9,399 nt of DNA from Cohaesibacteraceae bacterium (GTDB taxonomy: Bacteria > Pseudomonadota > Alphaproteobacteria > Rhizobiales > Cohaesibacteraceae): contig JAESRR010000077.1 in NCBI GenBank assembly GCA_016764535.1, forward strand, positions 1-9,399, in the 5' to 3' direction. Position 1 is the stretch's first letter, and every line of letters begins with the position of its first letter. The notes beneath the pieces were generated by a model. The model saw nothing but the letters and a program-made list of their open reading frames with translations. It was not told where the DNA came from and did no database searches. The position numbers and the translations under genes were made by a program. This document shows, piece by piece, positions 1 to 6,134 of the stretch.

Positions 1-469
1 CGGCATGGAGATGGGTGATGTAAACAATATCGACATCCTGTGCCCTGTATCCGGCAAGTTCCATATTGCTTTTGAGGTGTCCCAGATCCGGCCCGAAATG
101 ATCGGCTGTTCCGGCATCAACTGCGATTAACCTATCGCCTGTGTTGATAATATACCCATTTACCGGAATTGGCAGTGTGCCATCTGGAAACGGGTTTTTG
201 CGAAAATTTTTGTCAAAAGCGGTTTGGGCACGTTCCTGGTCATAACCATGAATGACGGTGGAATGTAATCCCATATGCCCGTCAAGCAGGGCTGTGATTT
301 CGATATCACCCACCTTTAACCGGTAGATGCCTGGTGTCTGTTTGTCTGCTTTTGGAGCAGCAGCAAACCCTGTTTGAGGTAGCAGTGTCGTCAAAAGCGC
401 TCCGCCCGTCAGGCTGGCTGAAGACGTGACAAAGCCACGCCTTGATAGCGGTGTTTTGCAGTCTGGCAT
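1..469 (-). CDS. Tat-exported MBL-fold metallo-hydrolase, 5' part (cut by window edge)
   Basis: This gene starts at ATG 469-467, reads leftwards and is still open at base 1, giving 156 codons of the N-terminal half. A GGAG seven bases upstream of the ATG supports the start. Residues 9-14 read SRRGFV, a twin-arginine (Tat) motif, followed by a hydrophobic stretch (about 17-37) and a probable cleavage near FAA, so the product should be exported folded to the periplasm. The rest matches the start of a metallo-beta-lactamase fold and ends at T-H-L-H-A, the beginning of the HxHxDH zinc motif; the Asp and second His lie outside the window. Residues 45-156 align without gaps with the downstream-coded paralog at 688-1698, about 74 of 112 identical by hand count. 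Such proteins are typically hydrolases of esters, lactones or thioesters; the substrate is unknown. Confidence 0.9.
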   Translation of the reverse strand, partial: MPDCKTPLSRRGFVTSSASLTGGALLTTLLPQTGFAAAPKADKQTPGIYRLKVGDIEITALLDGHMGLHSTVIHGYDQERAQTAFDKNFRKNPFPDGTLPIPVNGYIINTGDRLIAVDAGTADHFGPDLGHLKSNMELAGYRAQDVDIVYITHLHA

Positions 470-506
470 TGTAAAACTCCGAGTATGTATTTCGTTGCAC
501 ATCGGA

Positions 507-532
507 AATGCAAAACTGGCATTGCTTGCATT
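507..532. promoter_or_regulatory. LysR-type box upstream of the distal MBL gene (candidate)
   Basis: AATGC (507-511), seven bases, then GCATT (519-523) form a perfect inverted repeat with T-N11-A spacing, the geometry known for LysR-type regulator boxes. A further GCATT follows at 528-532, and AATGCAA (507-513) also pairs with TTGCATT (526-532). The 9-mer GCATTGCTT at 519-527 recurs in the box beside lysR at 1792-1800. The element lies 38-63 bases upstream of the ATG at 469. Binding by the nearby LysR protein is inference. Confidence 0.4.
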
Positions 533-650
533 CCCACACCCAAATTGTGGCACAGGAATCGGGCAGTGTGAAGTGTGTTAACTTTTGATTAACCAAATGC
601 GATTGCGAACCGGGCTCGCAGGGTGAAGTGGAATTGGTCGTTAATTTGTG

Positions 651-673
651 CCGGAAGGCAGTCTGCCTCCCGG
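651..673 (-). terminator. Hairpin after the proximal MBL gene, possible terminator
   Basis: An 11-base arm CCGGAAGGCAG pairs with CTGCCTCCCGG with a single mismatch, giving a GC-rich hairpin that begins 14 bases beyond the stop codon of the hydrolase gene ending at 688. No clear run of T follows on the minus strand, so it may be a weak or Rho-assisted terminator or an mRNA-stabilising structure. It separates the two tandem hydrolase genes, suggesting that the distal gene has its own promoter in 470-650. Confidence 0.45.
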
Positions 674-687
674 TATTTGTGGTGTTT

Positions 688-1698
688 CTAAAGTTGATAC
701 TGCCAGCTCGATGCGTGATATTTATAGGCGTTTCCATCTCGTGCAACGTGGCCGGCACCCGGGAAATCCAGATGCATACCAAGAACCGGAGTGCGATCTG
801 TTGCTATACGATCAAATATATTGATTCGGGTTTTACGGGCGAGGTCCTGGTCCACATCGAACACGATGGTCCAGTCAGGATTGGCAAACTGAAACGCTGT
901 AAGATGCACAACATCTCCCCAGATCAATAATTCATCTTTGCCGGATGTGATGTGCAAACCTGTATGACCTGGTGTGTGACCCGGAAGCCCTACGACACGA
1001 ATGCCTGGTACAATCTCCTGCTCGTTTTGTACCAGAGTTCGGGATTTTTCGAAGGGTTTTACCGCGTTTCGTGCCATTTGAAAAAATGGCTTCATGCCAT
1101 CGGGTGCATTGGAAAGAATTCCATCATCAAGCCAGAAATTCCATTCGACTTCATGTGTGATGAGTTCAGCATTTGGAAAAACCGAATTTCCATTTGCATC
1201 AATTAGCCCGCCAACATGATCCGGGTGGAGATGGGTTGCATATACAATATCGATATCTTCAGCTTTGTATCCGGCGTGTTCCAGATTTGATTTGAGGTGG
1301 CCAAGGCTTGGTCCAAACAAATTGGCCGTACCAACATCCACGGCGATGAGTTTGTCTCCGGTGTTAATTACGTAGCCGTTCACCGGGATCGCCATTTCCG
1401 ACCCGGGATATGGATTTTTACGAAAAGCAGCCTTTGTAGCAGCTTCTGCTTTTTGTTGATTAAACCCGGCTATCAGATCTTGCTTAACGCCAAGATGTCC
1501 GTCGAGCAGAGCAGTGATTTCGATGCTGCCGACTTTAAGACGGTATATCCCCGGGACCTGGCTGCCAGATAAAGGCGCTGTAGCAAAAGCGGAATTGGTC
1601 AACAGCGGTGATACCGCAACCGAGCCAGCAAGAGCCGCTGTGGTGGAAAAGAATGAACGGCGTGAAATGGTGGATGATGCGGGTATGGATACTGACAA
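688..1698 (-). CDS. Tat-exported MBL-fold metallo-hydrolase (complete paralog)
   Basis: A 336-residue periplasmic hydrolase with the metallo-beta-lactamase fold. Residues 12-17 (SRRSFF) are a twin-arginine motif, followed by a hydrophobic stretch and a likely cleavage at AFA near residue 39. Metal-ligand motifs are intact: H156-L-H158-P-D160-H161, H245 within GHTPGH, D262 in WGD, and a late His at 309 or 317. The order fits the lactonase/YtnP-like branch of MBL hydrolases, which open lactones or related esters; the substrate cannot be assigned. The start is TTG (1698-1696) with GGAGAG five bases upstream; an in-frame stop 24 bases upstream of the TTG, with no ATG between them or in the leader, makes this the best start. 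It is divergent from the LysR gene (115 bp apart) and in tandem with its paralog at 1-469. A beta-lactam resistance role is not supported. Confidence 0.92.
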   Translation of the reverse strand: MSVSIPASSTISRRSFFSTTAALAGSVAVSPLLTNSAFATAPLSGSQVPGIYRLKVGSIEITALLDGHLGVKQDLIAGFNQQKAEAATKAAFRKNPYPGSEMAIPVNGYVINTGDKLIAVDVGTANLFGPSLGHLKSNLEHAGYKAEDIDIVYATHLHPDHVGGLIDANGNSVFPNAELITHEVEWNFWLDDGILSNAPDGMKPFFQMARNAVKPFEKSRTLVQNEQEIVPGIRVVGLPGHTPGHTGLHITSGKDELLIWGDVVHLTAFQFANPDWTIVFDVDQDLARKTRINIFDRIATDRTPVLGMHLDFPGAGHVARDGNAYKYHASSWQYQL

Positions 1699-1775
1699 GG
1701 GAACTCTCCGGGGACGATGTTAATGTTGTAACTGCAATATTGTGCGGGGAGGGCTGGAATTGCAGGCCGGTCGTT

Positions 1776-1802
1776 CTTATCTATGCCATAAGCATTGCTT
1801 AT
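1776..1802. promoter_or_regulatory. Two overlapping LysR-type (T-N11-A) boxes
   Basis: CTTAT (1776-1780), ATAAG (1788-1792) and CTTAT (1798-1802) form two perfect inverted repeats that share the middle half-site: CTTAT-N7-ATAAG, and ATAAGC-N3-GCTTAT. Both satisfy T-N11-A. The outer half-sites are 22 bp apart, about two helical turns. The element ends 11 bases before the lysR ATG and its centre is about 90 bases upstream of the TTG of the divergent hydrolase. This fits the known LysR pattern of activating the divergent gene while repressing itself; that role here is inferred. Confidence 0.6.
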
Positions 1803-1813
1803 AGGAAGTTGAA

Positions 1814-2770
1814 ATGGATTTACTGGGTCAGTTACAAAGTTTTGTGAGTACCGTTGATGAGGGTTCGTTCAGTGGCGCGGAGCGGCGGTTAAAAGTTAGT
1901 CAGCCCGCAATAAGCCAACAAATTTCTTCGCTCGAAGCCCATACCGGCAAAGAACTACTTTATCGAACCAGCAAGGGTATAAAAACTACCCGCGCCGGTG
2001 ATCTTGTCTATTCCCATGCCAGAACAATGCTCGATCAGTCCCGGCTGCTACACGCTGATCTGGATGCACTTGATACCGGGATGGCTGGTCGTTTAAGAAT
2101 TTCGGTTGGTTTTTTGATGGGGCCTTTGATCGTTAGCCCGGTCCTGATGGAACTACGACGAGACTATCCGCAGCTTGATATTATTTCGGTCATGGAGGAC
2201 CACCTGGTTGATGTTGTAAAGCAAGGATATGACCTTGCACTGCGTGTTGGAGATCTGGGTGGGACGGATGGTTTTGCAAGGCGTATCGGGACGGTGAAAA
2301 CGGTGTTGTTTGCTTCCAAAGAATATCTGGACAGGGTTGGCAGACCTTCCAGCCCCAAAGATCTTGAAAATATGGATTTCGTTCAATATCGCGAACACCG
2401 GGTTAAATCCGGTCTGGTTGTTATTAACGAGGGGATCGCGCAAAAAATTGCGGTGAATGTCAGCTTCACGGCCAATAATCCGCAGGATCTAATCAGTGCA
2501 GTGCAGCACGGTATGGGATTTTCCCGTGGCCCGCTGTTCGTTTTGGGAGACAAGCTTGCATCCGGTGAAATCGAAACAATTTTGTGCGATTTTGAAGTTC
2601 CCGACAAACCGGTTTATATTGTTTATCCCTCGAGGAGCGCGCTCTCCAGACAATCCCGGTTGTTCATCCAAAAGCTGATGCAAAAGCTGGAAAAATTCTC
2701 ACATATCTCGATATCGCAAAATGCGATTGAGGAGTTTTATTCTGACCAACAAGACATGATGCCGACATAA
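1814..2770 (+). CDS. LysR-family transcriptional regulator
   Basis: A 318-residue LysR-type regulator. Residues 1-60 form the winged helix-turn-helix, with the typical A-E-R-R-L-K-V-S-Q-P-A-I-S-Q-Q-I-S-S-L-E recognition region at 22-41, followed by a linker helix (about 62-90) and a periplasmic-binding-protein-like effector domain (about 92-295). The last 20 or so residues look like an unstructured tail. Length is normal for the family. ATG 1814 has AGGAAG five bases upstream. The gene is divergent from the MBL hydrolase at 688-1698 with overlapping T-N11-A boxes between them, the classic arrangement for a LysR protein controlling its neighbour. The effector is unknown; a substrate or product of the exported hydrolases is a reasonable guess only. 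The DUF3750 gene follows after 35 bp and may be co-transcribed. Confidence 0.93.
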   Translation: MDLLGQLQSFVSTVDEGSFSGAERRLKVSQPAISQQISSLEAHTGKELLYRTSKGIKTTRAGDLVYSHARTMLDQSRLLHADLDALDTGMAGRLRISVGFLMGPLIVSPVLMELRRDYPQLDIISVMEDHLVDVVKQGYDLALRVGDLGGTDGFARRIGTVKTVLFASKEYLDRVGRPSSPKDLENMDFVQYREHRVKSGLVVINEGIAQKIAVNVSFTANNPQDLISAVQHGMGFSRGPLFVLGDKLASGEIETILCDFEVPDKPVYIVYPSRSALSRQSRLFIQKLMQKLEKFSHISISQNAIEEFYSDQQDMMPT

Positions 2771-2805
2771 TATTTGGTGAGTCTGGGTTTTTCATGAGGT
2801 GATTT

Positions 2806-3567
2806 GTGGGCTTTTTGTTGAAGTTGTTTGTTTTTTTATGGCTCGGTCCGTTAGCGCTATCCACGGCACTTTATTACTCAACGGATCACCCTGACAGCTG
2901 GCGTACAGCGGATTGGTCAAGCGCGGGAGTGTTGCCCGAGGCCAGCAGTGTGCCACAAGCGAGTGTTCAGGTTTATGCAGCACGAACCGGCAAATGGAAG
3001 GGTATTTTTGCCGAGCACTCCTGGATTGTCGTGAAACCTGCCAATGCAAATAGATACGTCCGGCTGGAAGTCGTTGGGTGGGGGCTACCGGTTCGCATCA
3101 ATGCCTATGATGCAGATGCGCGCTGGTATGGCAATGAACCAAGGCTGGTTTACGCTGCATATGGCAAAAAAGCCGAACACATGATCCCGCAAATTATTAC
3201 TGCGGTTGAAAATTATCCGTTGGCACAAAAGGGCTCATATCGCGTCTGGCCTGGACCAAACTCGAATACTTTCATTTCCCATGTCGTCAAATCCGTTGAG
3301 GGCTTTGATGTTGCTCTGCCCGCTCTCGCTGCAGGCAAGGACTATCCGGTGGACGAGCCGCTTTTTGGGCCAACACCAAGTGGCAGTGGGTATCGGTTCT
3401 TGCTGGGCGGATGGTTTGCTGTGAGTGTCGGCTGGATTGAAGGATTTGAAATCAGCCTGTTATCATCCGTTGTTGGTTTCGATGTCCGTTATCCTGCAAT
3501 CAAGCTTCCCGGACTGGGCCGGATCGGCGAACCACTCCCATATGTTCAGGCAGTTCCCTCAACCTGA
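2806..3567 (+). CDS. DUF3750 family protein, membrane-anchored
   Basis: A 253-residue protein that I recognise as DUF3750, a family of unknown function common in Alphaproteobacteria. It starts at GTG 2806 with GAGG six bases upstream. Residues 4-24 are a single hydrophobic segment, either a membrane anchor or an uncleaved signal, so the rest is probably periplasmic. The most motif-like regions are H71-S-W near 70-78, G91-W-G, Y145-R-V-W-P-G-P-N-S-N-T-F (145-156) with H159, and L171-P-A-L-A-A-G-K. The order of an early His and a later N-S-N-T-F recalls permuted papain-like folds (see findings), but no enzymatic role is established. The gene follows the LysR gene by 35 bp on the same strand and could be read from the same promoter; a functional link to the hydrolases is not shown. 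Confidence 0.82.
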   Translation: MGFLLKLFVFLWLGPLALSTALYYSTDHPDSWRTADWSSAGVLPEASSVPQASVQVYAARTGKWKGIFAEHSWIVVKPANANRYVRLEVVGWGLPVRINAYDADARWYGNEPRLVYAAYGKKAEHMIPQIITAVENYPLAQKGSYRVWPGPNSNTFISHVVKSVEGFDVALPALAAGKDYPVDEPLFGPTPSGSGYRFLLGGWFAVSVGWIEGFEISLLSSVVGFDVRYPAIKLPGLGRIGEPLPYVQAVPST

Positions 3568-3570
3568 ATC

Positions 3571-3599
3571 AAAAAGCCCCGGCGTTTTTGCCAGGGCTT
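3571..3599 (-). terminator. Rho-independent terminator of the MipA/OmpV gene
   Basis: AAGCCCCGGC (3574-3583) pairs with GCCAGGGCTT (3590-3599) with one mismatch and a six-base loop. Read on the minus strand it is followed by a run of T (bases 3575-3571), which marks it as the terminator for the gene ending at 3632. It starts 33 bases beyond that stop codon. It also lies 7 bp past the stop of the convergent DUF3750 gene and may partly serve both, although no T run directly follows on the plus side. Confidence 0.8.
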
Positions 3600-3631
3600 A
3601 ATCGATTTTCGAGCGCTGATTGTTTCAGCCT

Positions 3632-4453
3632 TTAGAATTTGTAAGTCAGAGCTGCACCACCGAAGAACTGGTTGGGGGAGCCTTCCTGTTTCACGATCGG
3701 GCTTTTTGCTGCATCACCGATCAAACGTGTGTAGGAAGCAATGCCGACAATACCGAACGATTCAGTGAACTGATATTTGACTGCAGTTGAAAGGCCAACA
3801 TCTTTGAACCCTGCTTTGGCAGTATAGGCTGAATAGCCTTTTGCACTGTTCGTTGCCTGGGTTGCAGAAATACCAAATGTATTTTTCTGGTAATTTTTAT
3901 CTGCCCATGTCGCCGAAGCTGTGAGGCTAACCATCACTGCAGTCTGGGGAATAGCAAAGCCAACACCAAGCGAAGGTGTAATTGTTGTACCTTTGCGATC
4001 GCCCGTAATATCCCTGGAGACCTGCACTTCGCCAGTCAACATTGCAGCTTCACCAAGTGGCGTCTTATAACTTGCACGGCCATGGAGTATTAAACCGGCG
4101 TCGATGTCGCCCAGACCATTCAGAGCAGCGTTGTCATTATCGTCGCGACCGCCACCATACCCAGCACCGATTTCTGCTTTAAAACCATCCATTATGATTG
4201 GCGCAAAAAACAGACCATCCTGGCTCAGGGAAAAACGCTGCCAAAAGCTTGGGCTGCCATCTACATTTTTTGCGGGTTCAAGGCTGAAATAGGGTATCGG
4301 TACGGCTTTGTAATCGTCCGATCCTTCATAATCAGTTGCTGCGCCAACACCAAGCCCAACCGTGATGCCCATTTCACTCGCCTGGGCCGAAATTCCGAAT
4401 GATGTCAGTAAGACTACTGCGCCTGTGGCTATCGCTATCCTGGCTGTTTGCAT
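3632..4453 (-). CDS. MipA/OmpV family outer-membrane protein
   Basis: A 273-residue outer-membrane beta-barrel of the MipA/OmpV family. Residues 1-25 are a Sec signal peptide ending in A-Q-A. The mature start, M-G-I-T-V-G-L-G-V-G-A-A-T-D-Y-E-G-S-D-D, is the family's hallmark opening strand. Many alternating strands rich in Gly and aromatics follow, and the chain ends in Y-K-F, the C-terminal Phe expected for BAM-dependent assembly. Family members were described as MltA-interacting scaffold proteins (E. coli MipA) or as porin-like proteins (Vibrio OmpV); which applies here is unknown. The ATG at 4453-4451 has only a weak GAG eight bases upstream. It is a single-gene unit with its own promoter (4494-4523) and terminator (3571-3599). 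Confidence 0.93.
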   Translation of the reverse strand: MQTARIAIATGAVVLLTSFGISAQASEMGITVGLGVGAATDYEGSDDYKAVPIPYFSLEPAKNVDGSPSFWQRFSLSQDGLFFAPIIMDGFKAEIGAGYGGGRDDNDNAALNGLGDIDAGLILHGRASYKTPLGEAAMLTGEVQVSRDITGDRKGTTITPSLGVGFAIPQTAVMVSLTASATWADKNYQKNTFGISATQATNSAKGYSAYTAKAGFKDVGLSTAVKYQFTESFGIVGIASYTRLIGDAAKSPIVKQEGSPNQFFGGAALTYKF

Positions 4454-4493
4454 CTTTTAAACTCGTTACGTTTGTGAGGTGTCCATTAAGTCC

Positions 4494-4523
4494 AATATAC
4501 TGGCGATTCAAATGCGGTTTCAA
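4494..4523 (-). promoter_or_regulatory. Sigma70-type promoter of the MipA/OmpV gene
   Basis: On the minus strand TTGAAA (4523-4518) is followed by an 18-base spacer and TATATT (4499-4494), five of six matches to each consensus box. Transcription would start near 4487, giving a leader of about 34 bases before the ATG at 4453. A GACAAT sequence at 4527-4532 abuts the -35. Confidence 0.65.
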
Positions 4524-4617
4524 GGTGACAATATAAAGGCGTATGTACGAATTTTGCGTTAGGAAGCAAAAATGTATCAAAACATCAAATTCCAAAGCGC
4601 TAACTGCCCGGAAATTA

Positions 4618-4635
4618 ACAATATTTTAATATTGT
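4618..4635. repeat. AT-only 18-bp palindrome, operator-like
   Basis: ACAATATT (4618-4625), two T, then AATATTGT (4628-4635) form a perfect inverted repeat; after one mismatch two further pairs extend each arm to 11 bases. It lies about 95 bases upstream of the mipA -35 and about 110 bases beyond the stop of thymidine kinase. The arms contain too little GC to act as a terminator hairpin, so a protein site is more likely. The 293-bp gap 4454-4746 holds this, the mipA promoter and the hairpins at 4669-4700, and no gene that I can see. Confidence 0.4.
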
Positions 4636-4668
4636 AAAGTCGGCCGCTTTGTTGTAATTCCGCGAGCC

Positions 4669-4700
4669 GTTCACAAAAAAGTGAACAACTTTATTAGTTG
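4669..4700 (-). terminator. Adjacent hairpins downstream of thymidine kinase, weak terminator candidate
   Basis: On the minus strand CAACT-AATAA-AGTTG (4700-4686) is followed at once by GTTCAC-TTTTTT-GTGAAC (4686-4669), whose loop is six T. Either the first hairpin with the T run acts as a weak terminator for the thymidine kinase gene ending at 4747, or these are mRNA 3'-end structures. Stems are short (5 and 6 bp). Confidence 0.35.
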
Positions 4701-4746
4701 CCGGGGGGCAGCTGGATAATTGAATTATTCATTGTATGTGGAAAGA

Positions 4747-5325
4747 TCATCCCAGATTCTTGTTTTTCCAGTGGTGACGGCACAGGGAAATGTAGCTTTC
4801 CTCGCCTCCGATCACGATCTGTTCGCCTTCGGCCACAATCTCACCATGTTTGTCGAGCCGCGCAACCATGGTTGCTTTTTTCCCGCACCAGCAAATTGTA
4901 CGAACTTCGCGCAATACATCTGCAATGGCGAGCAGAGCTGCGGAGCCAGGAAACAGTTTTGCCTGGAAGTCGGTGCGCAGGCCATAACACATCACCGGGA
5001 TATGTAATTCATCCGCGACTTTTGCCAGTTGCCATACCTGATCCTGCGTCAGGAACTGTGCCTCATCAATGAAGATACAGCTTGCAGGTTCATCCTGATG
5101 CGCTTTTTTTATGAGATCAAATAGATTGGAACGGGTATCGAAAATATCTGCTTCCGCTTCAAGACCAATGCGCGAGGTAATGTTTCCAATACCCGTGCGA
5201 TCATCCACGGCTGCGGTATACAATAGGGTGTGCATTCCCCGTTCGACATAGTTGTATGACGCCTGTAGCAGAATGGTGGACTTTCCGGCATTCATGGAAG
5301 AGTAGCTGAAATAAAGTTTTGCCAT
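4747..5325 (-). CDS. tdk: Thymidine kinase (type II, TK1-like)
   Basis: A 192-residue cytoplasmic enzyme that phosphorylates thymidine to dTMP with ATP, the first step of thymidine salvage. The P-loop is S9-S-M-N-A-G-K-S-T17, the Walker B/catalytic segment is D87-E-A-Q-F91 with E88 as the expected general base, and the lasso region I170-V-I-G-G is present. The zinc site is C145-x-C147 and C182-x-x-H185, the same C-x-C / C-x-x-H spacing I recall for E. coli Tdk. Length is slightly under the E. coli enzyme (205), the shortfall being in the C-terminal tail. ATG at 5325 with AGGA nine bases upstream. It is divergent from the methyltransferase (172 bp apart to the preferred start). Confidence 0.96.
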   Translation of the reverse strand: MAKLYFSYSSMNAGKSTILLQASYNYVERGMHTLLYTAAVDDRTGIGNITSRIGLEAEADIFDTRSNLFDLIKKAHQDEPASCIFIDEAQFLTQDQVWQLAKVADELHIPVMCYGLRTDFQAKLFPGSAALLAIADVLREVRTICWCGKKATMVARLDKHGEIVAEGEQIVIGGEESYISLCRHHWKNKNLG

Positions 5326-5389
5326 TCTGTATGATCCTGCAGTTTTGTGTTTTTCCTATTTGCCAGGACACAGGCAGATTCGGCAAGAG

Positions 5390-5416
5390 GGTGCATGTCG
5401 ATGTACACAATGCACC
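5390..5416. repeat. Inverted repeat between tdk and the methyltransferase gene
   Basis: GGTGCAT (5390-5396) and ATGCACC (5410-5416) are perfect 7-base arms around 13 bases that themselves contain the palindrome TGTACA (5402-5407). The element lies about 65-91 bases upstream of tdk and 82-108 upstream of the methyltransferase start, a position where a shared operator could act. No convincing promoter is seen for either gene in 5326-5497. A chance occurrence cannot be excluded. Confidence 0.35.
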
Positions 5417-5497
5417 GGCTCTTGGGATACAAGCATATTGATTTGATCGTTAAAGGACCCATCTATGAGGTGACTTATCGTACAGAGGGTGGAGTTA

Positions 5498-6121
5498 ATG
5501 ACAAATCTTACGGCCTGGTTTTGGGATCGTCTTGCACTCAAATATTCCAAAGGTACCATTGCAAACCAGGCGGCTTACCAAAAGAAGCTCGAGATCACTC
5601 AGGATTTCCTGAAACCGGATATGAATGTTCTGGAAATCGGATGTGGGACCGGGTCCACAGCGATCATACATGCACCTTATGTGAAACATATTCGTGCAAC
5701 CGATGTATCCTCGAACATGCTGAAAATAGCCTCTGAAAAAGTCCAGACAGGCAATATCGACAACATAACTTTTGAACATTGCGGAATTAGTGATCTGCAG
5801 GTACCGGATCAATCCCTCGATGTCGTACTGGCCCTCAATATTCTACACTTGCTGGGTAATCGCACGGAAGTCATTGCGAAAGTTGAAAAAATGTTAAAAC
5901 CTGGCGGTGTGTTTGTCTCAAGTACAGTCTGCATGGGCGAGGGCATGGGGTTTGCCAAAATCATCGCTCCAATTGGCCGTGTGTTTGGTTTGGTTTTAAA
6001 GATATTTTCTACCCGACAGCTGCGGGATGAAATGTTGTCTGTCGGCTTTTCCATTGAACATGACTGGCAACCCGAAGGTGGGAAATCAGTGTTTATTGTT
6101 GCTCGAAAAACAGAAGGCTGA
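5498..6121 (+). CDS. Class I SAM-dependent methyltransferase
   Basis: A 207-residue small-molecule-type methyltransferase with the Rossmann SAM-binding fold. Motif I is V44-L-E-I-G-C-G-T-G52; D69 ends strand 2 and should bind the ribose hydroxyls; D108-V-V-L-A is the motif IV region, and L133-K-P-G-G137 the turn before strand 5. The N-terminal F-W-D-R-x-A-x-K-Y helix and the C-terminal W-Q-P-x-x-G-K-x-V-F-I-V-A strand resemble a family of roughly 205-210 residue proteobacterial methyltransferases that has no assigned substrate. The frame is also open from GTG 5489, but ATG 5498 is preferred: it has the purine-rich GAGGGTGGAG (5485-5494) just upstream, while GTG 5489 has no ribosome site. It converges on the efflux gene, leaving 13 bp. 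Confidence 0.9.
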   Translation: MTNLTAWFWDRLALKYSKGTIANQAAYQKKLEITQDFLKPDMNVLEIGCGTGSTAIIHAPYVKHIRATDVSSNMLKIASEKVQTGNIDNITFEHCGISDLQVPDQSLDVVLALNILHLLGNRTEVIAKVEKMLKPGGVFVSSTVCMGEGMGFAKIIAPIGRVFGLVLKIFSTRQLRDEMLSVGFSIEHDWQPEGGKSVFIVARKTEG

Positions 6122-6134
6122 ATTCAACAATCTG

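Noticed and set aside
306..782. Minus-strand open frame of 158 codons spanning the end of both hydrolase genes
   Set aside because: It overlaps the true hydrolase frames, shows no domain-like composition, and crosses the intergenic hairpin; it is a shadow of the real coding frames.
688..1698. Beta-lactamase (antibiotic resistance) reading of the MBL-fold genes
   Set aside because: The Tat signal and the GHTPGH/WGD motif layout fit lactonase-like MBL hydrolases, and the fold alone does not imply beta-lactam cleavage.
3571..3599. The hairpin as a plus-strand terminator of the DUF3750 gene
   Set aside because: The T run exists only in the minus-strand sense; on the plus strand the stem is followed by AATCGATTTT, so the primary assignment is to the MipA/OmpV gene.
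4698..5072. Plus-strand open frame opposite tdk
   Set aside because: It is antisense to a clearly recognised thymidine kinase and has low-complexity, Ser/Arg/Pro-rich content without a family likeness.
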